DNA of 64,000 nucleotides from JAEINY01 sp942490535 (GTDB lineage: Bacteria > Bacteroidota > Bacteroidia > Bacteroidales > Marinilabiliaceae), in contig CALNXQ010000002.1 in assembly GCA_942490535.1 (NCBI GenBank), positions 496,001 through 560,000 of the forward strand, given 5' to 3'. A program made the position numbers and the translations under genes. The notes beneath the pieces are model-generated. The model searched no databases. It was not told the origin of the DNA and saw nothing but the letters and a program-made list of their open reading frames with translations. Positions within the stretch are counted from its first letter, which is position 1. Each line of letters opens with the position of its first letter. Shown here in pieces: positions 26,296-34,955 of the stretch.

Positions 26296-27864
26296 TTACT
26301 CACAATATTTCAATTTATATTTTTTCATGTCGGGTTCCATTTGTTCCAGTTTAAAGGCTTCAATTCTTTTATTCTCACTGTCTATTCCATAAAACTCAAA
26401 TTTGTCACTTATAAAATACTCTGTTCGGTGAGAACAATTCCCACTTGAAAAATCAGTCTTGTCGTAAAGAATAATTTTAAAGAATGTTCCAAAATCAGTT
26501 TCCCAATAACCGTCAACTTCAACCTTATGCTGATAATAAACTTTCAATCGATTAGGCTTGTTACAACCAATTCCTTTATAAAATAAAACACCATAGGTGT
26601 AATAGGTATTCTCTTTTAAAATATCCAAATATTTACTTGTGTCCGAATTCGAAATTCTATGGCACACAACCAGTTTGGTGATACTATCATTTGGAAGTTT
26701 ATTCTTTTCTAAATTAGTGTATAATGTATCATTTCTAAGAACATATCTATCACGTTGGTAGAACCAAACATTTGTTCTATCATCCATTGAAAATTTTCCG
26801 CCTACATGATATTTTAATGAAAGGCACGGATTATTTAAAATAGTTTCAATTTCATCCGAGAAAAAACTGTATGGATATTCAGCTGGTATTCCAAAAATCT
26901 TTTTCTGTCCATTTAGAAGATTGTCAACGTATTTCTTTGCAAGAGGCATATGAGACCAAGGTCTTTCATAATGAATTGTATCATTTTCTTTCCAGATCTT
27001 ATGGGGTACATACTCTCCATCATGATTCCATGAAGTCGAAAAGTTAACGGTCAAAGTATCTGTATAAGGTATTGAATTTATAAAAGATTCTTGCGGCAAA
27101 TGAATTGTGTCAATTTTTTCATTATAACCTAATAATTCATCAAGTGAAGCTATTAAACTGTCCGAAGGTGGTGGCGGTGGAGGAGGCGGTGGAGTTTCTC
27201 TTCGGTCACGAATTGCTAACGCAATTTGAAAAGGTATTGATTGTTTAAAATCATCTGCTGTTGTCTTACTTTGTGCAACAAACGAACAATTATAATAAGT
27301 CAATGAAATATTCTCAATTGCTTTTAAATAACCTTTAATTCCCTCATTAATTACTCTCTGTAAATTCAGAAATGAGTAATTATCATCGCAAACTATTACA
27401 AACCTCGAAAAGTAAGGAGAATAACATTTAAAAGTCTCTGATTCATTTTTGTAGTATTCATAAACCCAATTTGAAATACTATCTATTGTGCCAATTTTAT
27501 TCCAACTATATCTGATACTGTCATTTGAATGAATGAATAGTTCTAAATCATCAATCCTTGGGTGGCCATGGTATTCCAATTTTTCAGGACAAGATTTATA
27601 AACTAAAATGTCTGGATATAATTTAGTTCCAAGGTATTCAAATTCAAAAGTCTTATAAATCTGTCTATTACAAAAATCGTTGATTTTAAGTTCGGTAGTT
27701 ATTGAATTTTCAAGGTCTAGTCTTGTTCTAAAGGAAAATAAGTCTACAGTATCTAACTCTTTGTCCGTATTTATTAAAAATTGATAATTCTTTGGAACTT
27801 GAGTAATTCCATTTGAACAACTCAATCCTAAAAATATTATCACTATTGGTATTATGTTTCGCAT
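26296..27864 (-). CDS. Lipoprotein of unknown function with a polyproline stretch
   Basis: A 522-residue protein starting MRNIIPIVIIFLGLSCSNG, a lipoprotein signal with lipobox GLSC. I recognise no domain. The sequence is rich in aromatic and charged residues and is predicted to be mostly beta strands, with a run of nine prolines (about residues 231-239) that separates two halves. It is the first cassette of the array and starts 17 bp from the half-site GGCTACAAC (27881-27889), beyond which no further attC-like site is seen. An outer-membrane or periplasmic location is likely; function unknown. Confidence 0.65.
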   Translation of the reverse strand: MRNIIPIVIIFLGLSCSNGITQVPKNYQFLINTDKELDTVDLFSFRTRLDLENSITTELKINDFCNRQIYKTFEFEYLGTKLYPDILVYKSCPEKLEYHGHPRIDDLELFIHSNDSIRYSWNKIGTIDSISNWVYEYYKNESETFKCYSPYFSRFVIVCDDNYSFLNLQRVINEGIKGYLKAIENISLTYYNCSFVAQSKTTADDFKQSIPFQIALAIRDRRETPPPPPPPPPSDSLIASLDELLGYNEKIDTIHLPQESFINSIPYTDTLTVNFSTSWNHDGEYVPHKIWKENDTIHYERPWSHMPLAKKYVDNLLNGQKKIFGIPAEYPYSFFSDEIETILNNPCLSLKYHVGGKFSMDDRTNVWFYQRDRYVLRNDTLYTNLEKNKLPNDSITKLVVCHRISNSDTSKYLDILKENTYYTYGVLFYKGIGCNKPNRLKVYYQHKVEVDGYWETDFGTFFKIILYDKTDFSSGNCSHRTEYFISDKFEFYGIDSENKRIEAFKLEQMEPDMKKYKLKYCE

Positions 27865-27936
27865 ATGGTTCTTTTCAATTGGCTACAACGCTTTTAAAAC
27901 GACTATAGTCTATACTTTTCATTTACTTTTGGTTAA

Positions 27937-27977
27937 AGGTGTCTATATAACACCCCATAGGTGATTTATAGACACCT
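27937..27977. repeat. Perfect 11-bp inverted repeat at the array edge
   Basis: AGGTGTCTATA (27937-27947) pairs exactly with TATAGACACCT (27967-27977), with a second stem CACC-CCATA-GGTG inside. No T-run follows, so it is more likely a structural element or operator than an intrinsic terminator. Confidence 0.6.
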
Positions 27978-28130
27978 ATTATGTTATTTTAAGCTATCGT
28001 TCTTCAAATGCGATGGTAAATTTCTAATTTCAATACAGCAGCTAAAAATACATTTTATCAAATAGAAAAAATATCCATTTTCGGCAAAAGGGGTTGAATC
28101 TCGTTTTTTTTTGAAGTAGCAGTGCGGAGG

Positions 28131-28340
28131 GCTTCCGTAGGTTTAAAACCGGCTTCCGTACACCTTTCATCCGGGTCTGTAGACTTTACGTCCCCTTCCG
28201 TACACCTTTCAACGGCTTCCGTAGCTTTGGCAGCGGCTTCCGTACATATTTTTTCGGGGTCTGTAGGGTTCTTATCCGCTTCCGTACATATTTTTTCGGC
28301 TTCCGTAGGTTTAAAATCGCCTTCCGTAGGCTTGTCATCC
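28131..28340. repeat. Ten tandem 21-bp units of the type GCTTCCGTA
   Basis: Ten degenerate 21-bp units carry CTTCCGTAG, CTTCCGTAC or GTCTGTAG. The frame stays open and would read as seven-residue repeats (A/G/P-S-V-x-L-x-S), but it has no convincing start or ribosome site, so it is treated as a DNA repeat. The reverse complement of the unit core (CTACGGAAGG) follows at 28394 and recurs at about 33776 and 37591. Confidence 0.7.
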
Positions 28341-28377
28341 TGGCTTTTAAACCTACAGACCTTGGTTTTAGATGGTT

Positions 28378-28603
28378 TTAAGTTGTTTTAAGGGCTACGG
28401 AAGGGAAATGGAGGTGTACCGGATCAATTTTGGGAAAAAGGGATGGCTTTTATTTTCTTACCGTTTTTTTATCCACAGATTATGAGGATTAGGCAGTTTA
28501 TCAATAGGAATGCACCGCAAAGACGGGAAGACGCTAAGCTTTCTTTGGAAACATGAATTGTTGACACACACGATTCTCTGCGGCCTGGCGTCTCTGCGGT
28601 TAA
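28378..28603. repeat. Composite intergenic repeat, family A copy 1
   Basis: Module 1 reads TTTTAAGTTGTTTTAAGGG then CTACGGAAGG to about 28440. Module 2 (28461-28603) starts ccgtttttttatccacagat and has arms accgcaaag...cgggaagacgc and tctctgcggcctggcgtctctgcggtt. It is a palindromic REP-like unit. Confidence 0.75.
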
Positions 28604-28637
28604 ATACATGCAGCCTGAATGCAGTGTACTTTCTTCT

Positions 28638-28780
28638 CCGTTTTTTTATCCACAGATTTTGAGGATTAAGCAGACTATCAATAGGAATGCACCGCAAAGG
28701 CGGGAAGACGCAAAGCTTTCTTTGGAAACTTGAATTGTTGACACACTTGACTCTCTGCGGCCTGGCGTCTCTGCGGTTAA
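28638..28780. repeat. Family A repeat, module 2, copy 2
   Basis: Nearly identical to 28461-28603, joined to it by a short linker (taaatacatgcagcctgaatgcagtg...) that is itself repeated at 38063-38097. Confidence 0.75.
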
Positions 28781-28818
28781 TTGCGGCTTGCCTGCGGCTT
28801 TTTTGCGGTGGCTGTTGA

Positions 28819-28890
28819 TTAATTTGACCTATTACTATTCAACAATTCTTTCACCTCTTTCCGATAGCTTCTGCCAATAGTTAGTCTAAC
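28819..28890 (-). pseudogene. Remnant of a LytTR regulator gene (last 23 codons)
   Basis: This stretch is the same as the 3' end of the LytTR gene at 34026-34097, including the stop codon and the GRSYRKEVKELLN-type ending. Homology stops sharply at 28890, after GTCTAAC. It lies downstream of an intact but different LytTR response regulator. It is what is left of a third copy, or the junction left by a segmental duplication. Confidence 0.8.
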
Positions 28891-29012
28891 TGTGGCAAGT
28901 TTTGGTTTGAACGTGGCTCGTGCGACTTGCCAATATCCTAGCAAATAGAGTTGGCAATCCGTCATAACAATTATTTGTCCGTTTTCGTTTATCAGATTAT
29001 TCAGAATGGAGC

Positions 29013-29714
29013 TTAATGTTTTTCCAGATGATTTAATACCTGCTCTTTATAATTCCGGCCAATCGTAAATTGCCGGTCATCCAACTGAATGTATGACGCT
29101 GTATAGTGGTCAATTTGTTTGATGTTAATTATGAAAGAACGGTGGATACGTATAAATACCTCTGCAGGTAATTCCTTTTCCATACCAGCTAACGATTCGT
29201 AGCAGATAAGACTGTTCGTTGTTGTTTTAATTTTGATGTAGTTATCCACACCTTCAATATAAAGTATGTTTTCCGTGGGAATATTATAATTCTTTTTATC
29301 GGCCTTAATATGAATGATTTCTTTCGGTTTTAAAAGATGTGTTTGTTCCAATGAAAGAAATTTGTTGATCGCCTTTAAAAACCTTCCGGTAGAAATAGGC
29401 TTTACCAGGTAATCAAGCGCATTCAAATCAAAAGCATCAACAGCATATTCCCGGTAGGCTGTTGTAAAGATGACATAGGGTTGCTTGGGTATGGCCTTTA
29501 AAAATTCAATGCCGGAAATAGATGGCATATTAATATCTAAAAATAATACATCAATACCTCCTTTGTTTAAAAGGGGTATGGCTTCAATTGGTTTTGTAAA
29601 GGTTCCAACACATTCCATCTGATCACTGAAACTTTCAAGATGTTCCTGTATCACTTTTATCGCCAGGGGTTCATCGTCAATAATCAGACACCTATATTTT
29701 GTTTTACCGGGCAT
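29013..29714 (-). CDS. LytTR-family response regulator
   Basis: A 233-residue two-component regulator. The receiver domain covers residues 7-125, with the acidic pair DDE at 13-15, the phosphorylation site Asp60 in LFLDINMP, Thr in FTTAYREYA and Lys in YLVKP. The LytTR DNA-binding domain covers about 135-230 (IHIKADKKNYNIPTENILYIEGVDNYIKI, EVFIRIHRSFIINIKQID, FTIGRNYKEQVLNHL). It overlaps the stop of the histidine kinase gene by one base, so the pair is cotranscribed. LytTR proteins bind direct repeats of about 9 bp in promoters. The divergent ExbB-like and serine hydrolase genes are plausible targets, but this is inferred from neighbourhood only. Confidence 0.93.
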   Translation of the reverse strand: MPGKTKYRCLIIDDEPLAIKVIQEHLESFSDQMECVGTFTKPIEAIPLLNKGGIDVLFLDINMPSISGIEFLKAIPKQPYVIFTTAYREYAVDAFDLNALDYLVKPISTGRFLKAINKFLSLEQTHLLKPKEIIHIKADKKNYNIPTENILYIEGVDNYIKIKTTTNSLICYESLAGMEKELPAEVFIRIHRSFIINIKQIDHYTASYIQLDDRQFTIGRNYKEQVLNHLEKH

Positions 29715-30829
29715 TATCGTATAATTTTTAGGTTAACGTCAAAAATGTTGTTGTCGGTTGATAGTTGTAGTTCATAACTATTTTGATACAAGAGTTCCAG
29801 TCTTTCTTGCACATTTTTGAGACCTAAACCTTTACTCTTTTTAGTGTTGTCCGCCGCAAGCGCAGTAGCATGCATGTAATTATTGATGCTGAATTGTATT
29901 TTGGGCGAAGTAATTTCTAATTTCATTGAAATAAAATCCTTGTTGGTTTGTTTTAGGCCGTGCTTGAACGCATTTTCAACAAAGGGGAATAGAATTAAAG
30001 GGGCAATTTTTATCCCGGATACATTTTTAGGAAAATCGGTTTTAACATTAAAACTGTCGTCATGTCTTATTTTTTCAAGCTCAATGTAATTGTGGATAAA
30101 TTCAACTTCTTTGCTTAATTCCACTTTCTCTGCATTGCATTCGTAAAGCATATATTCCAGTAAATCGGATAAACGCACAATCACTTCTCTCGACAGCACA
30201 GCATTCTCCTTTACCAGGGCATATAGGTTATTCATCATGTTAAAGATGAAATGAGGATGGATTTGCTCTTTAAGCAATTCCAGCTGTACTTCTTTAAACT
30301 TTAACTCCAGCCTGTTTTTTTCCTTCTCAATAATGGATTTTTCTTTTTTCGACCGATGCGATTCTTTCGTGAAATAAAAAACAGAAGACAGCAATGAAAA
30401 AAAATAGGACCCGGTGAGCAGAATGATCAGGTCTTCGCGAGAAGGCATAATGGCATTGGGAAGGGTTACCAAGTTATAGAAAGTGATCAGAAAGAGAGCG
30501 ATGCTAATCAACCATAAGGATAAAATCACTAAGAAAACGATTGAGTATATAAACAGCCATTTTTTGCCTTTAAATAAAAGTTTAGGAATTAAAACTTTAT
30601 TGCTCACTCTTGCACTTACGAAACTTATTATAATAAGCAAGATCGACAGATTCGTACGTATTTGAATATCGTAATGCCTGTTACTGAAGACAAAAAAGAT
30701 GAATAATGAGGCGATTAGCCAATAAACGATCTCCCAAATTGGAAAACGATATTTAGTAGCTCTTATGTTTTTGTTGCTGCCCATAGTCATCAAATATAAA
30801 AGGAATATAGCTTCGGTATAAAATAACAC
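29714..30829 (-). CDS. LytS/YpdA-type sensor histidine kinase
   Basis: A 371-residue membrane kinase. Four hydrophobic helices lie in the first 155 residues (WEIVYWLIASLFIFFVFS, NLSILLIIISF, WLFIYSIVFLVILSLWLIS, LLTGSYFFSLLSSVF). A coiled linker leads to the His_kinase domain with HPHFIFNMMNNL (phosphorylated His near residue 191), and the ATPase part has LILFPFVENAFKHG and KGLGLKNVQERL. The start may be one of the later Met codons (30790 or 30784), since the first 13 residues are weakly supported. It works with the response regulator that follows with a one-base overlap. The signal sensed is unknown. Confidence 0.92.
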   Translation of the reverse strand: MLFYTEAIFLLYLMTMGSNKNIRATKYRFPIWEIVYWLIASLFIFFVFSNRHYDIQIRTNLSILLIIISFVSARVSNKVLIPKLLFKGKKWLFIYSIVFLVILSLWLISIALFLITFYNLVTLPNAIMPSREDLIILLTGSYFFSLLSSVFYFTKESHRSKKEKSIIEKEKNRLELKFKEVQLELLKEQIHPHFIFNMMNNLYALVKENAVLSREVIVRLSDLLEYMLYECNAEKVELSKEVEFIHNYIELEKIRHDDSFNVKTDFPKNVSGIKIAPLILFPFVENAFKHGLKQTNKDFISMKLEITSPKIQFSINNYMHATALAADNTKKSKGLGLKNVQERLELLYQNSYELQLSTDNNIFDVNLKIIR

Positions 30830-30998
30830 CCCTTATTTTATGCCAGCGGCACGAAAGGCACCCTGAATAACAGAAATCCTTTTTATTATTTTAAATTTGT
30901 TGTTAAGGATGGCATTACTGTTGTTTCCATAATTTATTTTTAAAGGTTATCATGAAGCTTTACTATTGTTCCATTATTAATCTTTTAAATTTAAAGTC

Positions 30999-31400
30999 GT
31001 GATAATTAGATTTTTTTATGAAGGCGGCCCCACTTTTATGGCCCTTGTTTACCTGATGTGGATCATCGTATTTATCCAGGCCATCCGATTTATCATTTTG
31101 TACCGTGGCAATAAAAATCCTCAAAAACTTAAACGCACCAACGATAGTATTTTGTTTTTTGGCAGTTTAGCATTTTTAATTGGGATATACGGGCAAATAA
31201 CTGGTCTTATTACAGCTTTTGATGCTGTCCAAAGGATGAGTGATATGAGTCTTGTTCCACAAGCTCTCGCCGGAGGTTTTAAAGTTACTTTTATAGTCAC
31301 AGTTTTTGGCTTGATGCTTCTTATGCTATCTGCCATCTTTTGGTTTGTATTTCGTAATCTGAAAAAATACCCTGGGCAACAAGCAGCTATAACCAAGTAG
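30999..31400 (+). CDS. Small MotA/TolQ/ExbB-like membrane protein (copy 1)
   Basis: A 133-residue protein with three hydrophobic helices. The start MIIRFFYEGGPTFMALVYL matches ExbB-type proteins, and the second half (FGSLAFLIGIYGQITGLITAFDAV then GFKVTFIVTVFGLMLLMLSAIFW) matches the TolQ/ExbB core, with G-x-x-G-T/Q-I-x-G-L and the conserved helix after it. It is shorter than ExbB (about 230 residues), and no ExbD or TolR partner is present. It lies divergently from the kinase gene and before the serine hydrolase, the same order as in the second module at 34.9 kb. Its role with the hydrolase is unknown. Confidence 0.82.
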   Translation: MIIRFFYEGGPTFMALVYLMWIIVFIQAIRFIILYRGNKNPQKLKRTNDSILFFGSLAFLIGIYGQITGLITAFDAVQRMSDMSLVPQALAGGFKVTFIVTVFGLMLLMLSAIFWFVFRNLKKYPGQQAAITK

Positions 31401-31480
31401 GAGAGAATTGGGGCTGTAATAGTAAAGTTACCTTTCGGCCTTATACCATTTATACAATCCAATTAGCACTTGGTATATGC

Positions 31481-31544
31481 CGATCTATTAATGAATAGTG
31501 TTAAGAAACGCAGTGCACTTAACGCTGAAGTCATTAATAGATCG
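31481..31544. repeat. Long hairpin with perfect 12-bp arms
   Basis: CGATCTATTAAT (31481-31492) and ATTAATAGATCG (31533-31544) pair perfectly, and the inner AGTGTTAAG and CTTAACGCT pair with one mismatch. It lies 131 bp before the serine hydrolase gene and is absent from the second module. Confidence 0.65.
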
Positions 31545-31675
31545 ATAGAATTCATTGAATACAAATTCTTCTTGCAGTTCTTTTGTAAATCAAACGCTTC
31601 TATGTTTTTACTTAAGTATTGAAAAAACCTTATAATCTAAATCAACTAATCTATTAACCTGAACTCTATAAACGC

Positions 31676-33565
31676 ATGAAATATTTACTTATTACACTTT
31701 TAATGATATGTTCTATTTTTTCATTCGAGAATATAACATATTCACAAAACACAGATGACCAAAAAACAGATTTATCAGCCTGGATCGATTCTTCATTTAC
31801 AACAGGTCTGGATTCCTTAAATATTGCAGGAGCTACCATTATTTTAATGCAGGGAGATTCTGTTCTGCATATGAACGGTTATGGTTTGGCCGATATTGAA
31901 GCCAATACCCCGGTGAATCATAACACTTCCATATTTGGAGTAGCCTCTGTTTCAAAAACATTTGTGGCTACAGCCATTATGCAATTGGTTGAGGAGGGAA
32001 AGATCGCACTCGATCGGGATGTGAATAATTACCTCACAAGCTTTCAATTGGAGTATAATTTCAACGACTCCATAACTGTACGGCACCTTTTAACGCATAC
32101 GGCTGGTTTAGAAGATCGCAATATTGGTACAGCAGTTCGCAATGAGAAGGATGTTATTTCCTTAGCCCACTATTTAAAAACACAAATGGCCCAACAAATA
32201 AGACCTGCAGGTGTGGCCATTTCCTATTCCAATCATGGTTATGCCTTATTGGGGCTGATTGTTGAAGAAGTATCCGGCTTAGCTTTTCATGAGTACGTCA
32301 AGCAAAGGATTTTGAATCCGCTGGAAATGAATGATAGTGGTTTTAAAAGGCAAGACGAGCTCAAGGAAAACTATGTGACCAGTTACCTGCAAAAGGGCAA
32401 GCAATTAATTCCATACCAACCTAATTTTCAACTCTATTATCCCGCAGGTTCATTAAGCACAACAGCAGCAGATATGGGTCACTATATATCTATGCACCTG
32501 AACGATGGTCGTTTTAAAGGCAATCAGGTTTTAGATTCCACAACCGTTGTTCAAATGCATGAAACAGCATTTAAACATTATGAAAAATCTGAGGTTGGAT
32601 GGCTATTGGGCTTTGCTGAATCGCGTTGGAATGGCATAAAGCTTGTGAGACATGCTGGTGGAATTCAGGGTTTTGCCAGTGATTTGATATTGATACCTGA
32701 AAAAAACATCGGCCTATTCCTTTGTGTTAATTCGTCAAGTATGCCTGAGGGAAAAAGTCGGATATTCATTAACCAATTTACGCATAATCTTTTATCACGA
32801 CTGATACCCGATAGCATTGTTGAAAAAGAAAAGGCAAAAGATAAACCTACTATTGGTGTTGTGGATGAACCATTGGAGGTATTCACAGGTAGGTATCGAT
32901 CGACAAGACATGCCTATACAACGTTTGATAAATTGTCTATTCTTACCGGATTTTGTTTCGAACTTGAAGTTGTATCAAATGATAGCATACTCGAGATAGT
33001 AGAATTTAACAATAAATTGGTGCCTATATCCGATTTAACATTCCATTCGAACTATAATTATTACCTCGCTTTTGGCAGAGATACCAAGGGTGATATTTCC
33101 TATTTATTTAGTGAAGCCTATTCATTCTATAAATTAAAATGGTACGAACCTGTTAAATTTCAGAGGTTATGGGTTGGTAGCATTGTTCTTATTTTATTGA
33201 CTTACATCATCGTAAGCGCTGTTCGAAAACTCTTTGTTCGCAACAAAAATAGTCACCTTATTAAAACCATTAATTTTTCGTTGGCCTCTTTAATCGTGCT
33301 TTTCATTGCCGTGCTCGCTTTTGGTTTAATAAAGATCGATCCTCAGGAATATTTTAATGGTCTTCCATTGCTCATTAAAGTCGCATTAATAATACCCTTT
33401 TTAATTATTCCATTGGTGTTTGCTGCCATCTATTTATTAACAAAAGCGATTCGATTCAGAGAGCTGGCAACCTTTGATTTAATTTATCAATCGTTTATTG
33501 TTGTTGCAGTTTTGTTTTTTATTCCGTGGTTAACGTACTATAACTTAATTGGATTAAACTATTAA
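31676..33565 (+). CDS. Membrane-anchored serine hydrolase, beta-lactamase/PBP4 type (copy 1)
   Basis: A 629-residue protein with a signal peptide (MKYLLITLLMICSIF). The class C beta-lactamase/D-Ala-D-Ala peptidase-like domain (about residues 30-370) has the three active-site motifs: S91-x-x-K94 in SVSKTF, YSN (184-186) in SYSNHGYALLG, and the H-x-G type motif HAGGIQG near 325. A second part of about 100 residues follows. Four C-terminal hydrophobic helices (LWVGSIVLILLTYIIV, FSLASLIVLFIAVLAFGL and two more) anchor it in the inner membrane with the enzyme outside. Likely substrates are peptides or peptidoglycan-type amides; not determined. Closely related to the protein at 35514. Confidence 0.9.
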   Translation: MKYLLITLLMICSIFSFENITYSQNTDDQKTDLSAWIDSSFTTGLDSLNIAGATIILMQGDSVLHMNGYGLADIEANTPVNHNTSIFGVASVSKTFVATAIMQLVEEGKIALDRDVNNYLTSFQLEYNFNDSITVRHLLTHTAGLEDRNIGTAVRNEKDVISLAHYLKTQMAQQIRPAGVAISYSNHGYALLGLIVEEVSGLAFHEYVKQRILNPLEMNDSGFKRQDELKENYVTSYLQKGKQLIPYQPNFQLYYPAGSLSTTAADMGHYISMHLNDGRFKGNQVLDSTTVVQMHETAFKHYEKSEVGWLLGFAESRWNGIKLVRHAGGIQGFASDLILIPEKNIGLFLCVNSSSMPEGKSRIFINQFTHNLLSRLIPDSIVEKEKAKDKPTIGVVDEPLEVFTGRYRSTRHAYTTFDKLSILTGFCFELEVVSNDSILEIVEFNNKLVPISDLTFHSNYNYYLAFGRDTKGDISYLFSEAYSFYKLKWYEPVKFQRLWVGSIVLILLTYIIVSAVRKLFVRNKNSHLIKTINFSLASLIVLFIAVLAFGLIKIDPQEYFNGLPLLIKVALIIPFLIIPLVFAAIYLLTKAIRFRELATFDLIYQSFIVVAVLFFIPWLTYYNLIGLNY

Positions 33566-33661
33566 GTAACGGGCCTTACACCATTTTAATTTCAAAATGC
33601 GCTGGTATAGGCCTATTTATTGGCATATCAATTCTAAAATTTTTCGGGTAGAAAATCAAGA

Positions 33662-33709
33662 GAGGCTGTTCATAAAGGCAAAATGCCTGATTGATCAGCC
33701 TCATTTTTT
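33662..33709 (+). terminator. Terminator after serine hydrolase copy 1
   Basis: GAGGCTG (33662-33668) and CAGCCTC (33696-33702) pair around a loop with a smaller AGGCA-AAA-TGCCT stem, followed by a T-run. The same structure follows copy 2. Confidence 0.8.
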
Positions 33710-33756
33710 ATTTCTATAAGACCCATCATCCAGGTCTGCATATGTCTTTTCTTCCG

Positions 33757-33987
33757 TTTTAAGTTGTTGTAAGGGCTACGGAAGGGGAATGGAGGTGTAC
33801 CGGGTCAATTTTGGGAAAAAGGGAGGATGGCCATTCTTTCTTCTCCGTTTTTTTATCCACAGATTATGAGGATTAAGCAGATTATCAATAGGAATGCACC
33901 GCAAAGGCGGGAAGACGCCAAGCTTTCTTTGGAAACTTGAATTGTTGACACACACGATTCTCGGCGGCCTGGCGTCTCTGCGGTTAA
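33757..33987. repeat. Composite intergenic repeat, family A copy 3
   Basis: Both modules are present: CTTCCG...CTACGGAAGG hairpin and gaatggaggtgtaccgg, then the ccgtttttttatccacag...gcggtt palindrome (33845-33987). It continues without a gap into the LytTR 3' end, as at 28819. Confidence 0.78.
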
Positions 33988-34025
33988 TTGCGGCTTGCTT
34001 GCGGCTTTTTTGCGGTGGATGTTGA

Positions 34026-34865
34026 TTAATTTGACCTATTACTATTCAACAATTCTTTCACCTCTTTCCGATAGCTTCTGCCAATAGTTAGTCTAACATC
34101 ATCCACTAAAACCTCATCGAACGATCGCTCTTTAATTCGTTCTGTATTGATAATAAACGAACGGTGAATCCTTACAAAAACATCAGGTAAACGTTCGGAT
34201 AGTCGACCTATCTTCTCCTTGCTGACAATTTCATCAGCAATGGTAATGACCTTTATATAATCGGATAAGCTTTCAATGTATACAATGTCGTCATAGGGGA
34301 TTTTGGTCATTTTCCGGTTAGACATAATTTCGAGAAACGATTTCTTCATTTTCTCTTTTTCTTCTAAAAGCCCTTGAATAACCTTTCGGTTCTCATGTAT
34401 TTGATTCACCATAAACAGAAGCGACCCCACAAATACCAACATATACAATACAACCGCCAGAAGAGCCATTTGAGTCGCATCAGGGCTCATATGCTGATAA
34501 TTCAGATCTACCAGGTAGACATATGTAAAAACCAATACCAACGTTTCGAGATAAGCCGATACAATGGCCGTACAGAACGTGTAAAAGGCAAAGCGCAAAT
34601 ACCTTTTAGTCAGGAAATACTGAGGTACAAGCCAATAATTAAAAAAATAAGAGGTTCCAATCACAATTGGAAGCAGCATGCCGATGAAAAGAAATGCCAC
34701 TGATTTATTTCCCCACGAGAAACCAAAGACTCGACCTAATACGAGTAATACAATAATCCAATAGGCAATATGGAAATAAGGATTTTTCGATTTTTCATGC
34801 ATACTATTTAACTTTTTCGGGCTATTTTCGGCAAAGATATCATAATTATCATTTACAGTCGACAA
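34026..34865 (-). CDS. Membrane-bound LytTR transcriptional regulator
   Basis: A 279-residue protein with four hydrophobic helices (about residues 30-155: FHIAYWIIVLLVLGRVFGF, FLFIGMLLPIVIGTSYFF, FAFYTFCTAIVSAYL, MALLAVVLYMLVFVGSLLF). A charged coiled coil (EEKEKMKKSFLEIM) leads to a C-terminal LytTR DNA-binding domain (IPYDDIVYIESLSDYIKVI, DVFVRIHRSFIINTERIK, LTIGRSYRKEVKELL). It has no receiver or kinase domain, so it would sense and regulate directly from the membrane. It is divergent from the ExbB-like gene at 34956, and is the counterpart of the two-component pair of the first module. Its last 23 codons also occur as a fragment at 28819. Confidence 0.9.
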   Translation of the reverse strand: MSTVNDNYDIFAENSPKKLNSMHEKSKNPYFHIAYWIIVLLVLGRVFGFSWGNKSVAFLFIGMLLPIVIGTSYFFNYWLVPQYFLTKRYLRFAFYTFCTAIVSAYLETLVLVFTYVYLVDLNYQHMSPDATQMALLAVVLYMLVFVGSLLFMVNQIHENRKVIQGLLEEKEKMKKSFLEIMSNRKMTKIPYDDIVYIESLSDYIKVITIADEIVSKEKIGRLSERLPDVFVRIHRSFIINTERIKERSFDEVLVDDVRLTIGRSYRKEVKELLNSNRSN

Positions 34866-34955
34866 ACAACCGCTTAAGAAGCGGATTCGACCTTGCTGGA
34901 TTTCGTGATCTCATCTACTTTGGCAGAAGTACTAATCGCTAATTTTTTTTTATTT

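Larger units (their letters stand above)
9318..27889. mobile_element. Integron-like cassette array without an integron integrase
   Basis: Ten accessory genes, all on the minus strand, are separated by imperfect inverted repeats of about 60-180 bp. Their ends match or approach the attC core boxes RYYYAAC and GTTRRRY (best cases GTCCAAC...GTTGGGC, GCCCAAC...GTTAGGC, CGCTAAC...GTTGGGC). Most gene starts lie only 17-91 bp from the preceding repeat, as in promoter-poor cassettes. Base composition is clearly more AT-rich than the flanking efflux and lyase genes. No IntI with its extra domain is present; the only tyrosine recombinase belongs to the IS91-like insert. The block therefore looks like a cluster of attC sites lacking integrase, with two later insertions (IS91-like, group II intron). 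The limits are the first and last core-like boxes seen. Confidence 0.65.

Noticed and set aside
28131..28340. CRISPR array
   Set aside because: The units are directly abutting and degenerate with no unique spacers, and no cas gene is near.
28122..28391. An 89-codon plus-strand open frame with seven-residue repeats
   Set aside because: It is a product of the 21-bp tandem repeat, starts at a GTG without a ribosome site and has no signal or known fold.
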